From: Corythucha ciliata
Lineage: Eukaryota > Arthropoda > Insecta > Hemiptera > Tingidae
NCBI GenBank assembly: GCA_038030265.1
Contig: CM075942.1
Location: forward strand, 71,118,926-71,182,925
Reading direction: 5' to 3'
DNA length: 64,000 bases
Position 1 is the first letter of the stretch; each line of letters starts with the position of its first letter. The notes below the pieces were generated by a model. It had not been told where the DNA came from. It saw only the letters and a program-made list of their open reading frames with translations, and made no database searches. This document shows positions 30,851 to 42,258 of this stretch, piece by piece. The translations under genes and the position numbers were made by a program.

Positions 30851-31639
30851 TTGCGCCCGGATTTCAGTGCCTCCTTCTCCCTTAAGAGTGTCTCGGTCGA
30901 GGATGTTTTTAGTGCTATCGCCAGTTTGAAGAACTCTACTTCGTACGACTACTACTGGTTAAACGTCGATATTGTAAAGTCGTCAGCTTACCTCATTGCA
31001 GAACCACTTTCTTCTGTCATCAACAGCTTTTTTGAGACTGGCTCTTTCCCTGAGTGCCTGAAGATATCTGTTGTGACTCCCGTACCGAAAAAGGGCAACC
31101 AAGTTTACAGTGACTTTCGGCCAATCTCTATCATCCCAGTTTTCACACGCGTAGTCGAGCGTCTCGTCCTTAATCAGTTACTGGACTTCCTTGAACAGAA
31201 TAAGATTCTCGCCGAAAATCAGCATGATTTTAGGAGGGGCCGTTCTACTTCCATCGCCGCAATTCGTTTATTGCAATCGGTAATATCCGGGCTTGAGTTT
31301 GGCTCAAAGGTGGGTCTCAGACTTTTCGACCTCTCTCGGGCTTTTGACTCCATTGACGTCGGGATCCTATCTGAGAAACTTCGTTATTACGGTTTCGATG
31401 AGCGTTCCGTCAGTTTTCTACATTCATACCTCGTCGGCTGGCTGCAGTGCGTGGCGTACGGGGGAGTCAGATCGGACCCTACTCCGGCTCTTGACCTTGG
31501 AGTTAGGCAGGGCTCAGTCCTCGGTCCCCTCCTATTTATTCTTTATGTTAACGATTTATGCTTAGCGTCCTCGTCCCTTCTCTCGTCCGAGATCTTTCTC
31601 TACGCCGATGATACGACGGTCCAATCGTCTCGTTCTTAA
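30851..31639 (+). pseudogene. LINE RT, fingers and palm, with YADD box
   Basis: The frame has PVPKKGNQVYSDFRPISIIP, ENQHDFRRGRSTSIAAIRLL, RLFDLSRAFDSIDVGIL, GVRQGSVLGPLLFILYVNDL and the catalytic FLYADDTTV. It then ends within a few codons, where the downstream part has been joined out of frame. The G to D change in NQHDFRRG (normally GFR) is a further sign of decay. Confidence 0.8.
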
Positions 31640-32312
31640 CGACAATAAAACTCAAGACTTAGTTTATGATCTCAAAGGGCCCCATAAGTTTGTCAAGTTC
31701 CTAGGTCTCTTCATCGATTCCCGTATGTCCTGGGACAGTCACATCGAACACCTTTCGCCCCACCTATCAAGGGCCACCTTCGTGCTTCACCGCTTGAAAA
31801 AGGTTGTGTCAGCTGAGGCGCTGCGACTGGTTTTCTTCGGGCTCTTCTATTCTCGTATGACGTACGGTATTCTTGCCTGGGGGAATTCCTCGGGAGCAGT
31901 GAAAATCTTCCGCTTCCAAAAGGCCGCTATTCGTGTGCTTTGCGGACTGCATCCACGCCAGTCGTGCCGTGGGTCGTTCAGGAAGCTGAGTGTATTGACC
32001 TTCCATGGTGCTTACATACTCAGCATTTTGCTCTTTGTGCGGTCACACTTGACCGAGTTTCCTCTCAACTCTGCCTCTCACAATTACTCGACGCGACGTG
32101 CTGACGACCTTTCTGCACCATTTGTGCGCCTAGCTGCTTCTGCCAGGTTGAACCCAAGCTCCGTGGGCGTGAGTCTTTATAATGCCCTCCCTTCCCACCT
32201 CAAGGACTACAGCATCTCACTGGCTAAATTCAAGACTCAGGTTCGCCACCTTATCCTTGATCTTGAGCTGTACTCGATCGCAGAGTTTGACCTTGCTCTA
32301 CGCTCCAAATGA
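31608..32312 (+). pseudogene. LINE RT thumb and C-terminal region
   Basis: From LVLNDNKTQDLVYDL the frame continues with KFLGLFIDSRMSWDSHIEHL, SRMTYGILAWGNSS and the C-terminal NALPSHLKDYSISLAKFKTQ block, ending in a natural stop before the 3' UTR. The first few codons (MIRRSN) overlap the upstream fragment in another frame, so its ATG is not a genuine start. Confidence 0.75.
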
Positions 32313-32420
32313 GTTGTTTCTCTATTATATTTTGACAATGCCTTATAAATTCATTTATGCTGGCAATAAAATTATTATTATTATTATCGTGCTAACAAGA
32401 AAACGGTCATAATATTATAT

Positions 32421-32558
32421 TATATATATGAATTCTGGAGACCACTGAATTCGTGTTCTAGAGGCTCTGAAACGTGAAAAAAACATGACATGACCCATGT
32501 TTGCCACCATCACGACGAGACCAATAGTGCATTTTCAGAATGAAATGCACTAAAAGGG
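32421..32558 (+). repeat. Hairpin-ended dispersed repeat 'B', copy 1
   Basis: A TA microsatellite leads into about 110 bp that are almost identical (two or three differences) to the reverse complement of 50549-50690. The right end is an inverted pair, AGTGCATTT and AAATGCACT around a seven-base loop, followed by AAAAGGG. Beyond that the two copies differ. It is non-coding. Confidence 0.75.
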
Positions 32559-32679
32559 TGAAACGAAACGATACGCACAAAGCCATACTTTCTCGATGAA
32601 TGATGTTGAGCCGGGTTTTTAGGGGGAAACCTTCCACGGTGTGTCCACCCGCGCGACGGATGAGTTATAGTTTTAAGGG

Positions 32680-33720
32680 TTACAAATTGAGTGCATACTC
32701 AGGGACAAATTCTTAATATACATTGACAGAAATATAATAATAATAGATATGATCAAAAACAAAAAACTAAATTTGGTGGATGCCAAACAGGTTTGTTTAA
32801 GAAGAACACGGTGTCCTGTGGAAATCGAGGGTGGCTTCGTATGGCGGTGTTTGTCAGCATAGGTCTTCATCTTCTTCTTTGATTCACAATCATTTGTCCG
32901 TAGCAGATTATCCGAAGAAGTGGGATCCGCAATGGACGGATCAGTCAAAGTAGCAAGATTAGAAATAAAGCGACCACAATAGTTTATCATACCAAGGATA
33001 GAACGAACTTTACTGGCATTATAGTTGGAGCTTTACGTTGTAGAAAGTATTTGATTTTTGCAGGGTCCGTGGGTACTCCATCTTTTGAGAGAACGTGACC
33101 AAAGAAGCCTATTTCCGGGACTCTAAACAACCATTTGACCATTGGTTTGTAGTGCTTCGAGAACAGCGAGCAGGGCCCGATCGAGATCCGGAAAAGTTTT
33201 ACCGAAAACAAGAATATCGTCACTGATATTCAATGCACCAGGAATACCTTGATTTACTTGACGAATCGCGTCTTGGAAATGTTCTGCGGCCGAAGAAATT
33301 CCAAAACTTAGTCGTTTGTAACGGCGGAGTCCGAGGTGTTCAGAAAAAGTAGTGACGTGCCTTGAGTTTTTATTCAATTCACACTGATGATAACCGTCAT
33401 TGAGGTCCAATTATAGAGAAGACTGTGGAGCCTGCGAGTTCGCTTGAAAGGTCGTCCATTGTCGGCATAATATGGTGTTCTCGAAGAATTGCTTTTTTAC
33501 TTTTACTTTTTTTTTTTTGTCGTCTCCTGGGCTCTGCTTGGTGAAACTGCGGGGGATATCCTCGCCACGCCAGTCGCCACCCGTTAAATACGGTCCCATT
33601 AAAATCAGTCAATAAATGAATACAGAAACGGTTCGCTTTTTTGTCAGAGCGAAAATAAATGAATTCTTTTCGACTCCTCGAAAAACAGCGCCTAAGCGCT
33701 TTGAAAACCACCGTTTTCGA
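32680..33720 (-). pseudogene. pol: Ty3/gypsy pol relic with internal deletion
   Basis: In three minus-strand frames the order is KAILREHHIMPTMDDLSSEL, MDLNDGYHQCELNKNSRHVT, FGISSAAEHFQDAI and ISDDILVFGK (the catalytic box, first residue changed from the usual YxDD), then GFFGHVLSKDG and GMINYCGRFISNLATLT. The sequence then leaps to YADKHRHTKPPSI / GHRVLLKQT, which belongs near the C-terminus of integrase. RNase H and the integrase core are missing. An A-rich insertion (AAAAAAAAAGTAAAAGT type) lies near 33500. Confidence 0.75.
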
Positions 33721-36700
33721 CCCAATGCTATTACGGCATTTTGGCCTAATCTATTTATCCCGGGGCTCCTAAGAGTTTTTTTTTTTTTTTTGTGTGTCGC
33801 TGAATCTAGAAAGCTACCAGCTAAGGTCTTTTGGTAGCAATAAATCACCCGCACACGTAGCTACCTGAAGCCGCCTTCATAAAAACAGCTCGATAATAGC
33901 CAGGATTGCTTCCCTGGTGTACGAATTCTTTCAATTTTACCAAAGCAGAGGACCGGGAAGGACAAAATTATAGCAACTATGGTTAGGCTCTCCTACAAAA
34001 CCCTTCTTTTTACTCCTCCACCCCCAAACCAACACTTTTGTTCCAGGGGTATATATATATACGCTGGAGATGAAATTGTGCGGAGGAAACTGTGTAAGAG
34101 GGTCATCCACTGTGCGCCTCTATCGCTTCATATTGAACCTTCCTTCCCCCTGTGCCTGTATAGCTTGTGTGTTTGTGTGTTGCCAAAGAGGGTGGGTGAA
34201 TTCCCCGGCTGTTGGTGTTGTACCGGGTTGGGTGGGGTTGGGGGGGGTGGGGGTTGCTCTTGCCCTCTGGCGCGATGAGACGGCTCACCCTCGAAACTGG
34301 TTGCGCGCAACCCCCGCCAACGCTTTCAGAGCGAGTTCAGTACAATTCCAACCGTAAGTCCCGCCCCAGCTCGGTGTTACAGTTTTTGATTTCTCCGATC
34401 TTGAAAAACATTTATTTTTTTATTTTTAATTCTATGATTTTTGTATTGTACTTGCTTCTCACCGGCAAGATGGTTATTTGATACAAAGGTGAGTGAATAC
34501 GTTTCCCCTTCTAACATATTTTGATATAAGCGCTCAACAGCTACGCCACTACATCCAATAAATTTATTATTTACAGATTAAAACTCTTAAATATACGATA
34601 AAAAAAATATAATAACAAATTTTCTGAATACATCGACGGCCCCACTATATGCTCTCCTTTGCAACGACCTACGCCCTTATTTCAGAGTGTAGTTCTGAAG
34701 ATCCAAGCAAAATTTTGAACTTAAACAGGCAATCTCATAATACTTTTATACATATCGCGATGAAAATTTCGAGTAAGCTATAAACTATTTTACAACATCT
34801 GCAGCCATAAAGAAATTATAGTGCCGAGGAAAGAAAGCCGAATTAGTTGGAGGAAATTAAGCTGGAGGCGGAGGTTTAAAATTCTCCAGAACTCGCAGGC
34901 GACGAAAGAAATGGATAGAATAAAACGTAAATTTCCCATTGAAAAAGGAACGTGACCCGAATTTTCAAGGTTTTAAATTTACGAGCAGTTTTTTTCTATC
35001 TTCTTCTAAGGAAATATTCGAACGGAAAAACAGAAAATAAAAAACAAAAAGCTAACTTTACCTATCAAAAAGTCGTGCTTGTGATAGTCTTTCATTTCAA
35101 TCGACCTTGTTAGGACTTTGTTAAGATGTTGACTCTGCGTAGAATGTAAATCTTCAACAAGGTTTGGGCTTGTAATTAAAAAACGCCGATTTTCAAAGGT
35201 GCTTCTCGATAAAGAAAAGACACTCCAAGTGAAAAGATTCAACTCAACGGTAATTTCGCCCTTTTCTTTAAAATTACAAGGTATTAAAAGCTGCAGGTGT
35301 TAATCAGTTACGTAATTAATAGAAACCCGTCAAAGTATCATTTGGGATTACTAAAAAAAAAATGATAATAGGAAATTAAGGGGTTTGGCTCGTTACAATT
35401 TGATGGTGTGGGCTCGGTCACATGGTAGGGGGGGGGTCACCCCTGTTACATAAAACCAGGCTTTTTCCGTCGCCAAAAGTAAATTAGCAGAGGCTGATAA
35501 TGCTCATTAATCAGGTGTTGGTAATCTAAGGGAATCTATTTTCTATTTTTGTACTAAGCCAACTTCTTCATCATTCTGATGGGTCAATAAGCTGTCAAAA
35601 TTGGTCTCAGACGAGAATGACAAATGGAAATAATTCGGGTTTCCAGGTAATTAAATCCTTTTCCCATTTCAAGCTGTATAGTGCTCCTATAATTGGAAAA
35701 CTATTATAGATTGTGGTAGAGGGGCGTTAGAATTTGGTCGCGAACCTTTTTTGAAACGTATTAAAACCGCGCCCGCAGCGTTGCACACCAATAATGTGGG
35801 GTGGGGCGCGAAAGCGGGCTAAAATACCGGGACCTCAGATCTACTGCACAATGCATAGTGTCGCCAGCCTCAGCCTGGGAGGGCGAGTTTCATTATTTAT
35901 TTTACAAGTTTCCTGGAATTTTGGTTTCGCGGACAGTTGCTGGTGGTGGTGGGGGGGGGATTAGCTCATGGCCTCGATGAAAATTGGGTTTGTTTCAGGC
36001 GTGTGTGTGTGTGTGTTTGGGGGGAGGCGGGTGACACAGTGTTTGATAAAATGGAGAAATCGATTTAATTAAATTTTCGTTTTAAGTTCACCGGTAACCC
36101 ACAGACCTTTGAGGTCAACGGGGCAAAGTGACCCCCCCCCCCCAAACCCCTAGTTTTCCATTCTCTTGAAGTCTGTGCTTCGAATGTTATACACTTGAGA
36201 ATATTTTGTGCTTGATTTGACAAGTTTTACTGCATGTCAAACCCCGCACTCCTCTTCCTAGGCCCCCAGCTCATGAGCCAAAAAATATGTACGGCTATTA
36301 ATACGCCCCGTTTTCCAGTTCAAACAGTACGAACTGGTAATTTATTTCAAAAACAGACTTTTTAACCAAAACAACGGCATTTTAAACGCTCAAAAACTTG
36401 TAATTTTGATCTCTAAATACGGGGCTATTCGGCCGAATGCCTCGGAAACATTACAGGGAGACGTAGAGAGAGGGATAAACATAGCCAAACCCCACCCGAG
36501 GCCAATGTTTCTCGAAACTCTAGGCGCTTCTGCTGATCGGTAAACCACGCCGAATTTTATCTTAGATGTTGTTAGATATATACGAGGGATTCAGTCGCCG
36601 GTATTGTAATTAAAGTAAATTAATTAACTGATTTTACCCGGACGGCACGGAAAGGCAAATCCTAACACAATTTGAGCAAGTTGCGAGGCTGTTAATATCC

Positions 36701-36908
36701 TTAAGACGTGAGTTTGAGACAAAACTAGTCGCGAAATCACTATTTTAAGCGCGGCGGGGACAGCGAAATTGTATAACAATAATTTTGATTTTGAACTGCC
36801 AAAAGCTGAATAGCGTTGGAGCCAATTGAAGGAAATTGCTACATTCGGAGATGAAAATCTGAACAAATTGCAAGTCCAAATATCAGCGATATAATACGTT
36901 TCTAGTCG
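33721..36908. other. Non-coding stretch with low-complexity tracts
   Basis: No gene is supported. GT/GGGT-rich sequence lies at 34165-34250, a GTGTGT run at 36000-36015 and C-runs near 36131. Several overlapping open frames near 34070-34480 are by-products of the G-rich composition. Confidence 0.4.
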
Positions 36909-36911
36909 TTA

Positions 36912-37297
36912 AGGCCCCTACATGCGTTCCTGTCCTAAACGTCCAATTTGTCCTGTCTTCTTGCTAGGACGCTCCTCTACACACGTTCCGACTGCGAAAG
37001 CATCAATTCGGGGGTTCTTGACGAGAAGTGGAAGGTGGGAGCAAGAGAGAGCACAATACAAGAAGAGAGACAAAAGATGTGAGAGGGGTCTACTTCGTTA
37101 GGAAGGACCGTCCGACTGCTTTACACACGCTCCTATCCTGTTTCCAGCGTGGTAGGGAGTTTAGGAAACGCTTCCCACTTATAGAACGTCCTGCCGTTTT
37201 GGCTTCCTAACGTGCTACACACGTTCCGATCGTCCTTTCCTTACTTTTTTTTTCTCGTAAGGGTAGGAAGCTGGGACAGGAATGTGTGTAGGAGCCT
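36912..37297. mobile_element. 386-bp TIR element (MITE) with TTA duplication
   Basis: The ends are AGGCCCCTACATGCGTTCC and, read inwards from the right, AGGCTCCTACACACATTCC. TTA flanks both (36909-36911 and 37298-37300). Words like TACACACGTTCCGA recur inside near 36978 and 37212, so the TIR sequence has been partly duplicated internally. PIF/Harbinger-like by its duplication; no protein is encoded. Confidence 0.7.
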
Positions 37298-37300
37298 TTA

Positions 37301-39165
37301 ATCTTTAATTTCGCAAAATGGCAAGTTCCGCGGCCTTTTTATATTATTATTGTGGGGTAGAGTCTTTTTATAACCGGTTCTAATAGCCCCCGAACCTCGA
37401 TGAATAGCCGCGAAGTTACATCGTTTGAAGCTAAATATGTGCGAAATAGTAAGTTTGAGGCTTGCATATTCTAAAAATGCCAGGTTTACTGTCTTCATTT
37501 CGCCAAAACTTACCGTGAAAGTGCCCGAATTCTGACGAACAGCCAAAAAATTGTGACATTCTGGAGCTAAATGTCCGTAAAATTGAAAGTTTCCAGGGTG
37601 AAAAATCGCAAAATATAGCAAAGTTTCTGATCCATATATTTTTTTGTGAAGTTACAACTTGCTCGTCATTATTTTCGCGAAATTCCAAGTAGGTAGCTGG
37701 TCTTTATGTATTCGAAATCCTTATTTCCTGGCATTTTTTAACTCGGCCAATGTATCGTACAAAATGGCACACAAGGTATTTTGAAGTAGGTAACTATTTG
37801 AAGAGTAAATTGCTTAACTATGTATTGCACGGGAATGTATAATCGAAATTCGGAACACAGCTGAGAATAATTATAAATAATTCTGTACAAAAGGCAGATT
37901 ATATAAAAATTGAAAAAAAAAACACATTAAAAAGTAAAACAGTTTGAAAAAATAGAAGGCAAAAATATCAAAATTTTGAAAAAAAAAAAACAAAAATAGG
38001 CGTCGGGGTTTCTTGGCCATCTCGTTCAGTACTTCATCCTCGTTGATCTCGACTTGCTTGTGAATGTACAAAAGTGTAAGACCGTTTAGCCTTTCAGCCC
38101 CCATGGTGCTTCTAAGGTACGATTTTAGGTATTTCGTATCTCTTTTACCTCTTCATACGTCTTTTTCTTCTCTGGAGGAAGACCCAAGGAAGACAAAAGT
38201 CGTCTCCTTCTTCACCTAAACAATAAACAAGCGTATTAACTTGCTGTAACTCTCCTTTTTCCGACAATCCCGAGGCATATCGGAACGATTTGAAGCGACG
38301 AATCCATGGCTACCAACTCGACGCCTCTTGAATATTAAAATGCTCAGGAGGCGGTAAGGAGAAGCTTCCAGGCGCTGATACCTCGTTGGTAGCCTTCTGA
38401 TATTTTCCAATTGCATCGGCTAAGATTTGAACCAATTCTTCCATGTCGATAAATTTTACCGAGCTGCCACCATGTAAGAATATATAATCCTGTTCGAATG
38501 AACAGGAAAAGCAAATCTATATTTTTATAATAATAAATCAAAAGTAAGTCACATATGATCACTCACATAGGTAAACACATGTACCTATGGAGATCTCATT
38601 ACAACAGGTAGAATACCGTAAGAAAGCAAACCGGTAACCGCAACACAGGGGCGGATCCAGGTCTGAATCCTAGGGGGGGTAATGCCGATGACCCCCCTCC
38701 TCCCGTCAAGCACCCTCATGTTACATCATTCCATCGCTTCCAAAATTCATAAAATATTGGGTTGATGTATTTCAAGACAAATGAGGATGTGTGGTACCCG
38801 TGCCGAATTAGTCCTGCCACATTATTCTTTTCCCCTGCAAATTAACGGTTACCGACGCTAGGGACCTAGTGGAGTCCCAGAACACCAAAACGCCAAGTTT
38901 AACGCCATAAAACAGCTCTGAAGGCGAGCATTTCCACCCGTCTTCTCCTTTACCATATGATATAAATCAGAGATGAAATGCTCGGCTCCAGAGCTGAATT
39001 TTATGCAAATGGAAAAGCCATTACATTAACACATTTTTTTGAACGACTGAACTTTATTTTCTCTTTTTAAAACGATGAGAGATTAGCGAAAGATAATACA
39101 AAAGAAAAGACGGGCGATTACTAGACACGTCGCGCATACTTCACACTAATAAAAAAATTGCCTTA
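37301..39165. other. Non-coding stretch
   Basis: I see no gene. A-rich tracts occur at 37905-37995. A phrase with GGACCTAGTGGAGTCCCAG (about 38862) partly recurs near 62025 (ACCGACGCTAGGGAGTCCCA), indicating another diverged dispersed repeat. Confidence 0.35.
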
Positions 39166-39310
39166 GGCCGGATACACGTATTACGGTACTTGCCAATTAA
39201 CTTTCAAAATAGTCAATCAATTTCTAGCAATTGCCTAGAAACCAACCAGCTGAGAATTTCAAAGATGTGTAGCTTGTTACTTGGCAAGTACCGCATGTGT
39301 GTATCCGGCT
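39166..39310. mobile_element. 145-bp TIR element (MITE)
   Basis: GGCCGGATACACGTATTACG continues to GGTACTTGCCAA on the left, and the right end, read inwards, gives AGCCGGATACACACATGCG then GGTACTTGCCAAG. The TIRs are over 30 bp. The flanks are TTA (39163-39165) and TCA (39311-39313), a 3-bp duplication with one change. Confidence 0.65.
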
Positions 39311-39794
39311 TCACAGGGAATTTCGAGTTGTTCAAAAATTGTCCAAATGAACATAGGGTCGCAAAGCTTTCGTTTTCGAGCAAACTCGAAAAAAACTACA
39401 AAAACAGGGTTTTCTTAAGGGCCGTTTTGCGTTCGCAAACGTCCGTGTTCGCTTATTTCCGCACACCGAATAATCGTACCTGTAAAAATACGTATTACCA
39501 GTTTTTATACCGAAAAAACAAGATTATGAAGCTGAGTAGCAAGTTATCAGGATAACAATTTGTATTCTTCTTACAAGTTCTTACGAGTTCTTTGGCACAT
39601 GAATGGGTCATCTCAAGCGCGCACCTCGATGCAGTAGCGTACCGGGGTAGAAGCGAGGGGGCGGACCACCCCGTGCCCCCTATCTGACGGGGGCCTCTGA
39701 AAATCCTACAGATGGAAAAATTACGATCTTTAGGTTCTATGTTCATGAAAATGGGTACATGGAAATGAGTTTTGCCATGCGGTTGACAGCGATA

Positions 39795-40294
39795 NNNNNN
39801 NNNNNNNNNNNNNNNNNNNNNNNNNNNNNNNNNNNNNNNNNNNNNNNNNNNNNNNNNNNNNNNNNNNNNNNNNNNNNNNNNNNNNNNNNNNNNNNNNNNN
39901 NNNNNNNNNNNNNNNNNNNNNNNNNNNNNNNNNNNNNNNNNNNNNNNNNNNNNNNNNNNNNNNNNNNNNNNNNNNNNNNNNNNNNNNNNNNNNNNNNNNN
40001 NNNNNNNNNNNNNNNNNNNNNNNNNNNNNNNNNNNNNNNNNNNNNNNNNNNNNNNNNNNNNNNNNNNNNNNNNNNNNNNNNNNNNNNNNNNNNNNNNNNN
40101 NNNNNNNNNNNNNNNNNNNNNNNNNNNNNNNNNNNNNNNNNNNNNNNNNNNNNNNNNNNNNNNNNNNNNNNNNNNNNNNNNNNNNNNNNNNNNNNNNNNN
40201 NNNNNNNNNNNNNNNNNNNNNNNNNNNNNNNNNNNNNNNNNNNNNNNNNNNNNNNNNNNNNNNNNNNNNNNNNNNNNNNNNNNNNNNNNNNNNN
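39795..40294. other. Assembly gap of exactly 500 N
   Basis: The round length suggests a placeholder for a gap of unknown size. Order and orientation across it are not guaranteed. Confidence 0.95.
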
Positions 40295-40797
40295 CGTTTC
40301 GAAAAGTTCAACAAAATTTTCCGTACCATTTCAGCACGAGAAGAATCATAAGTACTAACATGTTCGCTAGGTAAATCTTTTCAATTCACGATAGCCCTTT
40401 CCAATAAATACGGGATAGAGCCAATTTTTTTTTTTTTTTTGGCTGTTAATCACTCATCATTAACATTATAGCCCGCATTCACATGCGAACTTTGGTTTGG
40501 CTGAGCTGTGGGCGGTAAGTTCAAGCTTTGGGCTGCGAGAGCTAGAGCCCTTCATATTGGGGCGGTGGATAAAACCGAAATAACACAGAAATAAACTTCA
40601 AATCTTGTTTCGGTTAGCTGGTGAAGACTGCTGCTTGCGGTTTTGATCCTGATTTGCTTTTTTAAAACGTCTTTTCCGGATTAATTTCATCATGGAAATT
40701 CCACGAGAAGACACTGTCACCGTTGTACACTTTTATTTTAGATAATAAATTTAAATTGATAACAGAAATAACCTCCACAGCTCAAGCCAACGATATA

Positions 40798-41141
40798 CAG
40801 GGTGGGTCCGTATAAGTGTGACAACAAATCGTGGGTAAAACTAGGTCAAAAGTGGAGTGAAATTGTATCTTCGGATGTGTCCTACGTCACTCCGTTCCGG
40901 AGTTATGATGATGATAGGAACATTTCCTTCAGGATGGAGACCATTTTATTGTTTGAAATAATCGTCAACACCCAGAACTCTGGCATTTTTGCGATAAATT
41001 CACGTGGCCTCCATAATTTGTGCGATTTACGAAAAGTCGCTGAGCCCAAACGGCTACAAATCACGTGCACGTGAATTTATGGAAAAAACGATAGATTTCT
41101 GGGTGTTGACGATTATTCCAAACAATAAAATGGCATCGATC
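40798..41141. repeat. Foldback repeat with a CAGGGTGG-type end
   Basis: It begins CAGGGTGGGTCCGTATAAGT, like the end of repeat A, but soon diverges. Inside, 40942-41012 and 41066-41141 are inverted copies of about 70 bp (shared words CATTTTATTGTTTG, ATCGTCAACACCCAGAA and TAAATTCACGTG) with a spacer of about 55 bp. Confidence 0.6.
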
Positions 41142-41186
41142 TTAATCAATCTCTTAAAGGAGCCCAAGAGGGGATTTAGGGATTTA

Positions 41187-41500
41187 CTCAAGCGCGTCAG
41201 ATTAACATACTGCGGATACCTTGAACCTAGTTGAATACCTCCACCAAATATGAGCCTTATATTTATGTGGCCGCCCGTCAAGGATAAAGCGTCAGATTAG
41301 TAAAAAAAAATTGACCATCAGACATTCTCGAGCGCGTCAGAGTATGGAAGTGGGAGTTAATTACATGCTAAAAAGTCTATGCTACACTAATCTGACAATT
41401 TAAAAGTGACGCAAAGACGGAGGAGGCCTACAAACTTGAAAAAAAAAAAAAAAAAGTCATCAATGTCAAGAAGTCATCTTGACATTCTCGAGCGTGGCTA
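41187..41500. repeat. Degenerate palindromic units, inverted relative to 6145-6483
   Basis: CTCAAGCGCGTCAGATTAA (41187), GCGTCAGATTAG (41289), CTCGAGCGCGTCAGA (41328), CTAATCTGAC (41387) and CTCGAGCG (41488) are the same words as in the array at 6145-6483, read on the other strand and more diverged. Confidence 0.6.
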
Positions 41501-41862
41501 TTTTTTTTATTTAGAAGGGAATAATTCAAGGATAACGAAAAGGGTGTTTCAGGACGAATGCTGTATATTTTAATATGTTGTAGTACTAAGTAATTGCGAC
41601 CAAAATCACCCTACTAACATAGAGTCGCAAATGATTTCTCTTGAAGTTACATGCACATTTGTGTATTTTTAGCCACTCGCTGTTTTTCCTCTAAAAAGTC
41701 GTTACAACGACTAAACCTCGACGAGGCCTCGTGGACGAGGCCACGTTTACTCGAGAAGGCATCAACAACAGTCGAACTGGCGCAAATGGCAGGAGGAAAA
41801 CCCCAATGCCACGATCGAAAATCAATTCAGCGCCGATTTTTATAAATGTGTGGCGTGGTATG

Positions 41863-42101
41863 TGTTGTGTTTGGGTGGCGAAGGAGAAGGAGTGAAAATA
41901 ATAATAATAATAACACTTTGTTTGAGAGCAAAGAATTATAAAACTGTATTTTAAAATTGGAGGCCGGAATCGTACTGAAGGACGGTGAGCAGGAGGCATT
42001 AGGAGGCGCTTGCGCCGGGGAATTCCTTATGCGTTGAGGAGTAAGTGAGAATGCTTATTTTACAGAAAATGAATAATTAAAAAATGAATAAGAACATAAC
42101 A
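41863..42101 (-). repeat. 3' LTR of the 5.0-kb gypsy element
   Basis: The LTR reads TGTTGTGTTTGG ... GAACATAACA on the plus strand. Immediately inside it, the minus strand has the purine-rich GCGTGGGAGAA, suitable as a polypurine tract. It differs from the other LTR by an extra ATA and one T/G change near 42049. Confidence 0.9.
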
Positions 42102-42258
42102 ATTCTCCCACGCGTAATATAAAAGCGGGGAAAGATAAGAATAGAAGTTAGAGTTCATGAAAAATTGATACTTAACGCGAGAATAAAAAAAAGGTTATAC
42201 GTTAAAAGGAAAGAGAAAAAACTTTGAAAAAAAACCAAAAAAAACTTTGAATTACACT

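Larger units (their letters stand above)
30791..32388 (+). mobile_element. CR1/Jockey-type LINE fragment with ATT tail
   Basis: A 5'-truncated LINE carries RT in two frames and ends in AATAAA followed directly by an ATT microsatellite (32365-32387), the kind of tail found on CR1-like and related LINEs. There is no RNase H. An internal deletion of unknown size separates the two RT pieces near 31615-31640. Confidence 0.75.

Noticed and set aside
34070..34481. Overlapping 60-99-aa frames
   Set aside because: They come from G/GT-rich low-complexity sequence on both strands, with no domain or splice support.
39730..40358. Two ~199-aa open frames on opposite strands
   Set aside because: They consist almost wholly of the 500-N gap and encode nothing.
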